Positions 25,397 through 33,737 of a DNA stretch of 64,000 nt are shown piece after piece. Each line of letters opens with the position of its first letter. Position 1 is the stretch's first letter. This DNA comes from Bog-756 sp963710495 (GTDB lineage: Bacteria > Actinomycetota > Acidimicrobiia > Acidimicrobiales > RAAP-2). The notes under the pieces were generated by a model that was not told where the DNA came from, ran no database searches, and saw only the letters and a program-made list of their open reading frames with translations. Position numbers and translations under genes: made by a program. The stretch spans positions 372,001 through 436,000 of the forward strand of contig CAVQAI010000009.1 of the NCBI GenBank assembly GCA_963710495.1, given 5' to 3'.

Positions 25397-25435
25397 GTGG
25401 ACGCCGCTCCGATTCCCGGCCGGGGGCCCCGGTGA
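25397..25435 (+). CDS. Possible 12-codon leaderless leader peptide
   Basis: A GTG 6 nt after TATGAT opens a short frame (VDAAPIPGRGPR) whose TGA overlaps the GTG of the LLM gene (GTGA). If translated it would couple translation into the oxidoreductase. It could equally be chance, since nothing else supports coding. A shifted longer N-terminus of the LLM protein would need a missing base, not the extra bases seen in neighbouring genes. Confidence 0.3.
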   Translation: MDAAPIPGRGPR

Positions 25436-26307
25436 AGGTCGGCATCTCGCTCGGGGTGCTCCGGCCGGCGCTGTGGGTCGAGGTGACCCGGGAGGCCGAC
25501 CGGCTGGGGTTCGAGTCGGTGTGGATGCCCGAGCACCTGGTCCTGCCGGTGAGCGGGGCCGGTAGTCCCTTGGCCGGGTCGGACCACCCGCCGGTCCGGC
25601 CCGACGTCCCGGTCTTCGACGTCTTCACCTACCTGGCCTTTCTGGCCGGTCAGACCGAGCAGGTCCACTTCGGGACCCAGGTCTACAACATCGGTCTCCG
25701 CCATCCCTTCTCGGTGGCCCGGGCGGTCACCACCCTCGACGTCGTCTCGGGCGGGCGGGCCGAGTTCGGCATCGGAGCCAGCTGGCTGCGCCAGGAGTGG
25801 GAGGCGGTCGGACTGGATTTCGACAGCCGCGGCCGCCGGGTGGACGAGGCCATCGAGGTGTGCCGTCGACTGTGGAGCGAGCCGACCGTGGAGCACCATG
25901 GGGAGTTCTTCGCCTTCGGCCCGGTGATGTTCGAACCGAAGCCGGTCCAGGCCCCGTGGCCTCCGCTGCACATCGGGGGCGATGGCCCGGCCGCTCTGCG
26001 GCGCGCCGCCCTCCTCGGTGACGGCTGGATCCCCATGAACCACACCCTGGAGGAGATCCCGGCCGCCGCCGGCCGGATCGCCCGGCTGCGGGACGAGGCC
26101 GGAGTGCCCGGAACGGCCGAGATCACCCTGGGTGCCGGTGACCTGGACGCCGACGGCCTGCGCCGCCATGCCGATGCCGGCGTGGGGCGAGTCCTGGTCA
26201 AGCCCTGGGGTCGGGGCTCCGAAGCGATCGACGGCCTCCGTCGCTTCGCCGACGAGACCCTCGGGCGGGTCCGTGACCATCCGGTGGCCCGGCCCGGCCC
26301 CGGCTAG
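25432..26307 (+). CDS. LLM-class F420-dependent oxidoreductase
   Basis: A 291-residue luciferase-like TIM barrel: MKVGISLGVLRPALWVEVTR, then ADRLGFESVWMPEHLVLP, LDVVSGGRAEFGIGASWLRQE and PWPPLHIGGDGPAALRRAA. The F420 subgroup is typical of actinobacteria with several copies. It would reduce or oxidise an organic substrate using coenzyme F420 or FMN; substrate unknown. The GTG is preceded by a purine-poor stretch, so initiation may depend on the short upstream frame or on leaderless transcription. It is divergent from RidA/RraA across a gap with a perfect inverted repeat, suggesting common regulation. Confidence 0.88.
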   Translation: MKVGISLGVLRPALWVEVTREADRLGFESVWMPEHLVLPVSGAGSPLAGSDHPPVRPDVPVFDVFTYLAFLAGQTEQVHFGTQVYNIGLRHPFSVARAVTTLDVVSGGRAEFGIGASWLRQEWEAVGLDFDSRGRRVDEAIEVCRRLWSEPTVEHHGEFFAFGPVMFEPKPVQAPWPPLHIGGDGPAALRRAALLGDGWIPMNHTLEEIPAAAGRIARLRDEAGVPGTAEITLGAGDLDADGLRRHADAGVGRVLVKPWGRGSEAIDGLRRFADETLGRVRDHPVARPGPG

Positions 26308-26427
26308 GCGGATCCTGGCGGGTGGGCGTGTCTTGCCCGAAGGGCTGGGTTTCGGCCATGCTTCCCCGGTTCCGTCGCGCCAATGACGTGCACGGCCACT
26401 GGGACTCGGACACGGGAGGACATCATC

Positions 26428-27330
26428 ATGGGAATGCTCGACGGCAAGGTGGCGATCGTCACCGGCGCGGGGAGGGGCATCGGGCGCGAGGAGGCATTGC
26501 TGCTGGCCTCGGAGGGGGCCAGGGTGATCGTCAACGACGTCGGCGCCTCGCTGAAGGGCGAGGGGGGCGACAAGCATCCCGCCGAAGAGGTCGTCGACCT
26601 CATCAAGCAGGCGGGCAGCGACGGCGCCGTCAACGATTCGGACGTCAGCTCGTGGGCGGGGGCCAAGGCGCTCATCGAGCAGGCGGTCGACACCTACGGG
26701 CAGCTGGACATCCTGGTGAACAATGCGGGCATCCTGCGGGACAAGATGTCCTTCAACATGGAGGAGTCCGACTGGGACGACGTGATCCGCGTCCACCTGA
26801 AGGGCCACTTCGCTCCCTCCCACCACGCCGCCGTCTACTGGCGGGGCCGGGCCAAAGCAGGTGAGCCGGTGAGCGGCCGGATCATCAACACCTCCTCGGA
26901 GGCGGGGCTGTTCGGCAACGCCGGGCAGGCCAACTACTCGGCGGCCAAAGCGGGCATCGCTTCGATGACCTGGGTGCTGGCCCGCGAGCTCGAGCGCTAT
27001 GGCATCAACGTCAACTCGATCTCGCCCCGGGCCCGGACCCGCATGACCGAGAACCTGTTCGGCGACATGTTCAAGGCCGACGACGGCTTCGACCGCTTCG
27101 ACCCCCGCAACGTGGCCCAGCTGGTCACCTTCCTCGCCTCGGACGAGGCCTCGGACATCAGCGGCCAGAACTTCGTCGTCTACGGCGGTGACATCTGGGT
27201 GATGGGCGGCTTCCACGTGGTCGGCGAGGTGCACCGCGACTCGATGTGGACCCCCGAAGAGCTGGCCGGCGTGAAGGGCGAGCTGTTCAAGGGGATCTCG
27301 TCGGGCGTGCCCGCCTTCAGCATCGCCTGA
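26428..27330 (+). CDS. Short-chain dehydrogenase (HSD17B4-type)
   Basis: A 300-residue SDR closely related to the one at 11308: VTGAGRGIGREEALLLASEG near the start, NNAG, the catalytic serine in IINTSSEAGLFG and Tyr-x3-Lys in NYSAAKAGI. It should oxidise a 3-hydroxyacyl-CoA or a hydroxysteroid-like alcohol. The ATG at 26428 is chosen for the CGGGAGGA ribosome-binding site 6 nt upstream rather than the ATG at 26383. It stands 120 bp after the LLM gene and may share its transcript. Its stop context is repeated imperfectly downstream. Confidence 0.9.
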   Translation: MGMLDGKVAIVTGAGRGIGREEALLLASEGARVIVNDVGASLKGEGGDKHPAEEVVDLIKQAGSDGAVNDSDVSSWAGAKALIEQAVDTYGQLDILVNNAGILRDKMSFNMEESDWDDVIRVHLKGHFAPSHHAAVYWRGRAKAGEPVSGRIINTSSEAGLFGNAGQANYSAAKAGIASMTWVLARELERYGINVNSISPRARTRMTENLFGDMFKADDGFDRFDPRNVAQLVTFLASDEASDISGQNFVVYGGDIWVMGGFHVVGEVHRDSMWTPEELAGVKGELFKGISSGVPAFSIA

Positions 27331-27410
27331 CCTGGTTCGGCCTGGCTGACCTGGTTCAGCCCGCCCGACTCGGTTCGGCGCCGGCTGACCTGGGTCGGCG
27401 CGCCCGACTC
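27327..27410 (+). repeat. Imperfect repeats of the SDR stop context
   Basis: The stretch around the SDR stop (GCCTGACCTGGTTCGG) recurs as GGCTGACCTGGTTCAG at 27345 and GGCTGACCTGGGTCGG at 27384, the latter two each followed by CGCCCGACTCGG. The rest of the 169-bp convergent gap to 27500 holds a degenerate 10-bp repeat (CGACCCGGTA-like, three copies near 27467-27496) and nothing else recognisable. Confidence 0.75.
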
Positions 27411-27499
27411 GGAGCCACACCGGGAAGCCCCGCGCCGGCGCCTCGGCGGGCGCCATCCCGCTCGTCGACCCGGTACGACCCGGTGCGACCCGATGTCGG

Positions 27500-27931
27500 T
27501 CAGGACCGAGACGGGACCACCGCCGTGGCCTCCCCGACGACCTTCTCCTCACCGTCGGCGTTGCGCAGCCGGACGTCGAAATCGACCAGGTGGTCGCCGC
27601 CGGCGACGCGTTTGTTGGTGACCACCACCGCCGTGCGCAGCTCCTCGTCGGGCCAGGTCTGCTTGGCGAACCTCACCTGGAACCGGCGTACGTTCCCGGG
27701 ACCGACATAGTCGGTGATGGCCGACCCGAGCAGGCCCATCGAGAACATACCGTGGCCGAAGACGCTCGGCTGTCCTGCCGCTTGGGCCTTGACCTCGTCA
27801 TGGTGCATGGGATTGAAGTCGCCCGAGGCTCCGGCGTACTTGACCAGATCGGTCCGGGTGAGGGTGTGGGACCGCACCGGCGCCTCGTCGCCCTCGGCGA
27901 CATCCTCGAAGTAGAGCGTGTCCTCAGCCAT
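27500..27931 (-). CDS. MaoC-like (R)-enoyl-CoA hydratase, catalytic hot-dog subunit
   Basis: A 143-residue single hot-dog protein. The (R)-hydratase signature YAGASGDFNPMHHDE (about residues 32-46) holds the catalytic Asp and His, followed by SVFGHGMFSMGLLG. It would hydrate a trans-2-enoyl-CoA or act as a 3-hydroxyacyl dehydratase. A second MaoC-type protein lacking this signature is encoded two genes upstream on the same strand; such pairs form a heterodimer in the HadAB/HadBC arrangement, so joint function is likely. The hydratase gene between them is unusual. Confidence 0.9.
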   Translation of the reverse strand: MAEDTLYFEDVAEGDEAPVRSHTLTRTDLVKYAGASGDFNPMHHDEVKAQAAGQPSVFGHGMFSMGLLGSAITDYVGPGNVRRFQVRFAKQTWPDEELRTAVVVTNKRVAGGDHLVDFDVRLRNADGEEKVVGEATAVVPSRS

Positions 27932-27981
27932 CGATCAGGCCTCCATCGGTCGTCCGGCTCCGAGAGTGTGCCACAGCCAGC

Positions 27982-28024
27982 GGTGTCACCAGCCCGGGTG
28001 TCACCAGTCCGGGTGTCACCAGCC
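27982..28024 (-). repeat. 15-bp tandem repeat with three in-frame stop codons
   Basis: On the reverse strand the hydratase ends GGCTGGTGACACCCG, and the Trp-stop unit is repeated at 15-bp steps, giving TGA codons at 28018, 28003 and 27988, all in frame. The last copy then diverges. Period and structure match the array at 4020-4079 although the sequences differ. Confidence 0.92.
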
Positions 28025-28843
28025 CTTGAATTCCGGCCGGCGGCGTCGGGCGAAGGCGTCCAGCCCCTCGCGGGAGTCGGCACTACCGAGCACCAGCTCC
28101 TGTGCGACCGACTCCTCCCACAGGGCCGTGGCCCGGTCGGTCTCGAGGACCCGGTTGGCCAGGTACTTGGTCATGCCGATGGCGGGGGTCGGGCCCGAGG
28201 CCAGGCGGCCGGCCCACTCGGCGGTCAGCACCGGGAGCTCATCGGTGCCCACCACCCGGTTGACCAGGCCGAGGCGCTCGGCATCCCGGGCCGACACATC
28301 GTCGCCGAAGAAGCAAAGCTCCTTGGCCCGCTGCGGGCCGATGAGCCGGGTGAGGAGGTAGACGGCCCCGGCGTCGGGCACGATGCCCCGCCGCACGAAC
28401 ACGCTGATGAACCGGGCCTCCTCGGCCGCCAGCACCAGGTCGCAGGCCAGGGCCAGGGCCAGCCCCCCGCCGGCGGCGGTGGCGTTGACCGAGGCGATGA
28501 CCGGCTTCTCGCAGTCCAGCACGGCGGTGATGAGCCGCTGCCAGCCGACGCGGATCATCCGGGCCCATTCACCCACCGTCCGGTCGGGCGCGCCTTCGGG
28601 CCGGGGCGGGCGGGCCACCGGTGAGCGGAGGTCGGCCCCGGTGCAGAAGCCCTTGTCGCCGGCGCCCGTCAGCACCACGGCGCGGACGCCGATGTCGGCC
28701 GAAGCCTCGTCCAGCCAGAGGGTGAGTTGGTCGCGCATGGCGAAATCGATGGCGTTGCCGGCGTCGGGCCGGTTGAGAGTGATCCAGGCCACCCCCTCCT
28801 CGACCCGTCGGAGGATGGCATCGGTCGGCGCGGCCTCCGGCAT
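28016..28843 (-). CDS. Enoyl-CoA hydratase/isomerase family protein
   Basis: A 275-residue crotonase: VAWITLNRPDAGNAID, oxyanion segment GDKGFCTGADLRSPV, NATAAGGGLALALACDLVLA, and VRRGIVPDAGAVYLLTRLIG with an Asp at the glutamate position used by isomerase-type members. It ends in RRRRPEFKGW. The ATG at 28843 overlaps the preceding dehydratase stop by one base (TGATG), so the genes are coupled; the longer upstream frame is not used. It probably acts with the two MaoC proteins on the same acyl-CoA. The stop lies in an in-frame tandem array. Confidence 0.92.
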   Translation of the reverse strand: MPEAAPTDAILRRVEEGVAWITLNRPDAGNAIDFAMRDQLTLWLDEASADIGVRAVVLTGAGDKGFCTGADLRSPVARPPRPEGAPDRTVGEWARMIRVGWQRLITAVLDCEKPVIASVNATAAGGGLALALACDLVLAAEEARFISVFVRRGIVPDAGAVYLLTRLIGPQRAKELCFFGDDVSARDAERLGLVNRVVGTDELPVLTAEWAGRLASGPTPAIGMTKYLANRVLETDRATALWEESVAQELVLGSADSREGLDAFARRRRPEFKGW

Positions 28844-29343
28844 CAGACGCGGTGGATGATGTTCATGCGCGAGGTGCACACCGGCGCACCGCTGTCCCGC
28901 TCGCTCCACACCGTCTCGACCACCACGAAGGTCATGGTCCGGCCTTTGGACTCCTTGCGGTAGGCGTCGGCCACGGCTCCCCGACCGACCAGCACGTCAC
29001 CGGCCAGCACCGGCCGGTGGTAGGTGAACTCCTGCTCGCCGTGGAGGATGAGGCCGCCGCTGGCCATGAGAGGACCGAGCACCTCGGCCATGGGATTGCC
29101 GGCAGGTGCCTCCTCGGTCTGGAGTTCGGGATAGGCACCGAAGTTGCCCATGACAAAGGGGTACGTGGGAGGGGCGGGGATGCCGGCCAGCCCGGCGGCC
29201 TGGGCCGCCCGCAGATCCCGGTAGATGGGGCTGTCGTCCTTCACCGCGTCGGCAAACAAGCTCAGCTGGCCCCGCTCGACCGTCACCACCGTGGTGCCGG
29301 TCGGCTTGCCGATGATCTTCTTCAGGACGTCGTCGTCAGCCAC
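28843..29343 (-). CDS. MaoC-type dehydratase N-terminal domain protein (FAS1_DH-like)
   Basis: A 166-residue hot-dog protein: early IIGKPTGTTVVTVERGQLSLFADA, AAGLAGIPAPPTYPFVMG, then LHGEQEFTYHRPVLAGDVLVG. It matches the non-catalytic partner (HadA/HadC-like, PF13452) and lacks the D-x-N-P-x-H hydratase motif. It would complex with the catalytic MaoC at 27500. The GTG start follows GAGGACCAGAG. First gene of the reverse operon 29343-27500; no clear promoter was picked out in the 148 bp before the mannosidase. Confidence 0.88.
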   Translation of the reverse strand: MADDDVLKKIIGKPTGTTVVTVERGQLSLFADAVKDDSPIYRDLRAAQAAGLAGIPAPPTYPFVMGNFGAYPELQTEEAPAGNPMAEVLGPLMASGGLILHGEQEFTYHRPVLAGDVLVGRGAVADAYRKESKGRTMTFVVVETVWSERDSGAPVCTSRMNIIHRV

Positions 29344-29477
29344 CTCTGGTCCTCACCTGTCGTCGGGATCGGCCGGAATCGCGGCCCTCGCCGGGCCGCT
29401 CGCCGCCGGGCACGCGGGTGCCCGCTCGGCACCGTAGCGCGCCCGGTCCCAGCCGGTCATTCCGGAGAGGCCCCTCC

Positions 29478-29483
29478 TATACT
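29478..29483 (+). promoter_or_regulatory. Putative leaderless promoter -10 box (TATACT)
   Basis: TATACT followed by 8 nt and the GTG at 29492. It fixes the mannosidase start and implies a leaderless or nearly leaderless mRNA. Confidence 0.6.
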
Positions 29484-29491
29484 GCGCCTTC

Positions 29492-32400
29492 GTGCGCAAG
29501 GAGGACTCGGTTCGGATCAGCCGGATCCTGCGGGTGTTGAACGAATTCGTCCGGCCGGCTCGCCGGGGTGAGGTGTCCGGCCTCGATGTCGCCGCCTACC
29601 ACGTGCACGGGGAGCCGGTCGCCCTCGGGGCGGCCCTCGCCGCCCCGTTCGAGCCGTTCGAGGTCGGGCAGGCCTGGGGTCCGGCCTGGGACACCACCTG
29701 GTTCCGGCTGCGGGGCACGATCCCGGCCGGATGGCGCGGCCGGGAGGTCCGCCTCGGGTTCGCCGTCGGCAATGCCGGCAGTACCGGGTTCGGCGCCGAG
29801 TCCCTCCTCTACCAGGACGGGCGACCGGTCCAAGGCCTCTCCCCCAACCACCGGTCACACCGGCTCACCCCCCACGCCGCCGGCGGCGAGCCCGTCGAGC
29901 TCTACGTGGAGGCAGCGGCCAACCCGCGCTCGCCGTTCGGCGCCAACCCGTGGCCTCTTCTCATGCCGGAGCCGAACGGGACGCCACTGTTCACCCTGGC
30001 CCGGGCCGACCTGTCCACGTCCGACCCGGCCTTCGACGAGTTCTTCCACGATTTCCGGGTGGCCGTCGAACTCCTCACCGGGTTGCCCCAGGACGAGCCG
30101 CGCCGGGCCCGGCTCCTGTCCGGGCTCGAGAGGGCGTCCAACCTCCTCGACCTCCCGGACATCTCCGCCAGCTGGCCCGAGGCGGCCAAGGTGGTGCACG
30201 ACTTGCTCGGCGAGCCGGCCTCGCCCTCGGCCCATCGGGTCACCGCGGTCGGACACGCCCACTTGGACACGGCCTGGCTCTGGCCGCTCCGGGAGACGGT
30301 GCGCAAGTGCGCCCGCACCTTCGCCACGGTGCTCGCCCTCATGGACCGCTACCCCGAGTACCACTTCGTGGTCTCCCAGGCCCAACACCTGGCCTGGATG
30401 CGCGACCACTACCCGGACCTGTGGGACCGCATGAAGGTGCGCATCGCCGAGGGTCGCATCGAACCGACCGGCAGCATGTGGGTGGAGGCCGACTGCAACA
30501 TCCCCTCGGGCGAGTCACTGGTGCGCCAAATCGTCCACGGGAAGCGCTTCTACCTCGAGGAGCTCGGCCTGGAGACCGACGACGTCTGGCTGCCCGACGT
30601 GTTCGGCTACTCGGCGGCCCTGCCCCAGATCATGCAACTCGGAGGTGTGCGCCGGTTCCTCACCCAGAAGCTTTCCTGGAACCAGTACAACGACATGCCC
30701 CACCACAGCTTCTACTGGGAGGGTATCGACGGCTCCCGCGTCTTCACGCACTTCCCGCCGGCCGACACCTACAACGGCGAGGTCACCGTGGGCGAGCTCC
30801 GCCACAGCGTGGCGAACTTCCGGGACCACGAGCACTCCGACCGGTCCCTGTACCTCTTCGGCCACGGCGACGGTGGTGGCGGCCCCACCGATGTGATGCT
30901 CGAGTCGGCCCGGCGCCTGGCCGACTCGGACGGCATGCCGAGGATCACCATGGAGGGAGCCCGGGCCTTCTTCGACCAGGCCGAGGCGACCATCGTGGAC
31001 CCCGCCGTCTGGTCGGGAGAGCTCTACCTCGAATCCCACCGCGGCACCTACACCACCCAGGGCGCCACCAAGCGGGACAACCGGCGCGGCGAGCTGGCCC
31101 TGCGCGACGCCGAACTGTGGGCATCCCTGGCCCGGGGCACCTATCCGGCCGAGCAGCTCGAGGCGGCCTGGCGCACGCTGCTCCTCCACCAGTTCCACGA
31201 CATCATCCCCGGATCGGGCATCCACTGGGTGTACGAGGACACCCGACGTGACCACGCCGAGGTCATCGGTCAGGCCGAGCACATCACCGATGGCGCCCTG
31301 GCCGAGCTGACCGGTCGGGCCGACAGCGGCGGCCGTCACCATCCGATCGTGGTGTGGAACTCGCTCTCCCACCCACGCACCGGCCTGGTCGAGGCGGAGG
31401 TGCCGGCCGAGCTGAACGCGGCTCGTGACCCGGACGGCTCCACCGGGCCGATCCAGCGGCTTGCTGACGGCCGCGCCCTGTTCCTGGCCGCCGCACCCCC
31501 GTGCGGGTACCGGGTCTACGACCTGGTGTCCGCCCGGCCCGATGCCGACGGACCGGCGGTCGAGGCCGGACCGCGCCACCTCCAAAATGAGCACCTTCGC
31601 ATCGAGATCGACGACGACGGGCTGGTCGCCTCGGTGCTCGATCGGTCGGCCGGGCGCCAGGTGCTCACGGCCGGGGCCCGCGGCAATCTCCTGCAGCTCC
31701 ATCCCGACTACCCCAACTTCTTCGACGCCTGGGACATCGACGCCTGGTACCGCGACCGGGTGGAGGACCTCACCGCGGTCGACGCCGTCGAGGTGGTGGA
31801 GGAAGGGCCACTCCGGGCAGCCATCCGGGTCACGCGTTCCTTCGGCCGGTCCACCATCGCCCAGACCTTGCGGCTGACGGCCGGGTCGGCCGCCTTGGAG
31901 GTGCACAACGAGGTCGACTGGCACGAGGAGAACCGGCTGCTCAAAGTGGCCTTTCCCCTGGCCGTGCACAGCCCCCGGGCCACGTTCGAGATCCAGTACG
32001 GCCACGTCGAGCGGCCCACCCACACCAACACCAGCTGGGAGGAGGGCCGCTTCGAGGTCTGCGCCCACCGGTGGGCCGACTACTCGGAGCCCGGCTACGG
32101 TGCCGCCCTGCTCAACGACGGCAAGTACGGATACGACATCCGGGACGACGTGCTGCGGTTGTCGCTGCTCCGCTCGCCTACCTGGCCCGATCCCGAGGCC
32201 GACCGCGGGGGCCACCGATTCACCTACCAGCTGCTCCCCCACGCCGGGGACCTCCGGCCGGCCGGGGTGGTCGACGCCGGCTACGACCTCAACGTTCCCC
32301 TCCGGGCGGTGCGGGTGCCGGGCGGGGCGGACGGGCCGGCTGGGTCGGCCGGGTCCGCCGAACGGGGAGGCCCGTCGTCGGCCTCGTTCCTCTCGGTCGA

Positions 32401-32653
32401 CGTACCCAACGCGGTGATCGAAGCGGTCAAACGCTCCGACGACGGCCGTGGCGCGCTGGTCGTCCGGCTCTACGAGGCCTGGGGAGGACGCGGCCCGGTG
32501 ACCCTCACGGCCCCGTGGCCGATGTCGCGAGTCACCCGGACCGACCTGCTCGAGCGGGAGCTGGCGCCCGTACCTTTCGGGGGCGACCAGGTCACCTTCG
32601 AACTCTTCCCCTTCCAGATCCTCACCCTCAGGCTGGAGCGGGCCGAGGTCTAG
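29492..32653 (+). CDS. Alpha-mannosidase, glycoside hydrolase family 38
   Basis: A 1053-residue GH38 enzyme that hydrolyses alpha-mannosides. The zinc-site motif HAHLDTAWLWP places His255 and Asp259; the nucleophile is Asp369 in WLPDVFGYSAALPQIM; the third zinc-site segment is HQFHDIIPGSGIHWVYEDT. C-terminal beta-sandwich domains complete it, ending FELFPFQILTLRLERAEV. No signal peptide is visible, so it is probably cytoplasmic, as for bacterial mannosidases recycling mannose-containing glycans or osmolytes. It starts with GTG 8 nt after TATACT and overlaps the convergent TlpA-like gene by 26 bp. Confidence 0.93.
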   Translation: MRKEDSVRISRILRVLNEFVRPARRGEVSGLDVAAYHVHGEPVALGAALAAPFEPFEVGQAWGPAWDTTWFRLRGTIPAGWRGREVRLGFAVGNAGSTGFGAESLLYQDGRPVQGLSPNHRSHRLTPHAAGGEPVELYVEAAANPRSPFGANPWPLLMPEPNGTPLFTLARADLSTSDPAFDEFFHDFRVAVELLTGLPQDEPRRARLLSGLERASNLLDLPDISASWPEAAKVVHDLLGEPASPSAHRVTAVGHAHLDTAWLWPLRETVRKCARTFATVLALMDRYPEYHFVVSQAQHLAWMRDHYPDLWDRMKVRIAEGRIEPTGSMWVEADCNIPSGESLVRQIVHGKRFYLEELGLETDDVWLPDVFGYSAALPQIMQLGGVRRFLTQKLSWNQYNDMPHHSFYWEGIDGSRVFTHFPPADTYNGEVTVGELRHSVANFRDHEHSDRSLYLFGHGDGGGGPTDVMLESARRLADSDGMPRITMEGARAFFDQAEATIVDPAVWSGELYLESHRGTYTTQGATKRDNRRGELALRDAELWASLARGTYPAEQLEAAWRTLLLHQFHDIIPGSGIHWVYEDTRRDHAEVIGQAEHITDGALAELTGRADSGGRHHPIVVWNSLSHPRTGLVEAEVPAELNAARDPDGSTGPIQRLADGRALFLAAAPPCGYRVYDLVSARPDADGPAVEAGPRHLQNEHLRIEIDDDGLVASVLDRSAGRQVLTAGARGNLLQLHPDYPNFFDAWDIDAWYRDRVEDLTAVDAVEVVEEGPLRAAIRVTRSFGRSTIAQTLRLTAGSAALEVHNEVDWHEENRLLKVAFPLAVHSPRATFEIQYGHVERPTHTNTSWEEGRFEVCAHRWADYSEPGYGAALLNDGKYGYDIRDDVLRLSLLRSPTWPDPEADRGGHRFTYQLLPHAGDLRPAGVVDAGYDLNVPLRAVRVPGGADGPAGSAGSAERGGPSSASFLSVDVPNAVIEAVKRSDDGRGALVVRLYEAWGGRGPVTLTAPWPMSRVTRTDLLERELAPVPFGGDQVTFELFPFQILTLRLERAEV

Positions 32654-33737
32654 CCGGTCCCGGCGCCGTCGGCCGGGATGGGAGGTCACGTGACCCGATC
32701 GGACCCACCGGTGGCAGGCCGTGGGCCGGGCTTCCCCGCCGGCGCCATTCCTCGTAGCGGTTCAGGAATCCCTCCCCGAAGGGGTCCTCGCCCACCAGGG
32801 GCATCGCCGCCCGCCAGATGGTCAGGTCGTCGGGAGCCAGGGCGGCGGCTGTGTCGAGGTGCCGACGGGTGGCCCCGGTGTCCCCCCGGCGTTCGGCCTC
32901 GGAGGCCACCCGGAAGTGCAGCCGGGCCGACACCTCGTCCTCGCTGAGGTCGGCCACCGCCCGCCGGACCTCTTCGGGAGTGAGCGGCACCGTTCCCTCC
33001 CTCACCCACCGGCGGAGCTGGTCGAGATGCGGGCCGGCCTCGATACCGGTGAACTCGGCGAACAGGTCGTTGCCGTGGGCGACCCCGGTGGGCCGCACGA
33101 TCCGGTCCCGCTCGTCGATCCACACCACAGCGGGCACGTTGGAGATGGCGTACAGCTCGGTGACGAGATGCTCGGGGTCGTAGAGGACCGGCAGGGTGAG
33201 TCCGTCCGTCCAGGGGCGCACGTCGGCGGCGGCGCGGTCGAGGGCCACGGCGATCACCGTGAAGCCGAAGGGGGCCAGCTCGTCGTGGACGGCCTGCCAC
33301 CCCGGCAGGTCGTAGCGGCAGCCGCACCAGCTCGAGAACACCACCAGCAGCCGTTTCGATCCGGACCACTCCTCGAGGCGCCGGATGGTGCCGTCGAGAT
33401 CGGGCAGCTCGAAGGCGGGTGCCTCGAGCCCGTCGAGCGCCAGGCGCCGGCGCTCGGCCGGCAGGGAAAGGGCCATCACCCCGGCACCGACGTCGACCAC
33501 GACCAGCCGCCCGAGGGCCACGGCCACAGCCGACAGGTCGACCAACCCGTCGACGACCAAGGCCTCCGGATCGGCAACCGGCACGCAGCGATCGCCTCGG
33601 CACAACCCCTGGGGGGCCAGCTCCCACCCCAGCGCGTCCGGCAGCCGGTCGGCATCCACCAGGAATGTCGAACGCGCCGCGTCAGGTCGGGCCGGAACCT
33701 GTTTGGCCGTTTCCTCGATGACGGTGATCTCGGTCAT
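32628..33737 (-). CDS. Thioredoxin-fold (TlpA/ResA-like) protein
   Basis: A 369-residue protein with a peroxiredoxin/TlpA-like domain at about 105-250: APAFELPDLDGTIRRLEEWSG, redox cysteines in FSSWCGCRYDLPGW, and ISNVPAVVWIDERDRIV with the cis-proline context. The N-terminal 100 residues are of unknown fold, and the C-terminal 90 resemble a short helical repeat (LHFRVASEAERRGDTG). No signal peptide or membrane anchor is seen, so it is not an obvious envelope protein. The ATG overlaps the MurD2 stop (ATGA). A link to peptidoglycan synthesis rests only on the operon. Confidence 0.8.
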   Translation of the reverse strand: MTEITVIEETAKQVPARPDAARSTFLVDADRLPDALGWELAPQGLCRGDRCVPVADPEALVVDGLVDLSAVAVALGRLVVVDVGAGVMALSLPAERRRLALDGLEAPAFELPDLDGTIRRLEEWSGSKRLLVVFSSWCGCRYDLPGWQAVHDELAPFGFTVIAVALDRAAADVRPWTDGLTLPVLYDPEHLVTELYAISNVPAVVWIDERDRIVRPTGVAHGNDLFAEFTGIEAGPHLDQLRRWVREGTVPLTPEEVRRAVADLSEDEVSARLHFRVASEAERRGDTGATRRHLDTAAALAPDDLTIWRAAMPLVGEDPFGEGFLNRYEEWRRRGSPAHGLPPVGPIGSRDLPSRPTAPGPARPRPAPA

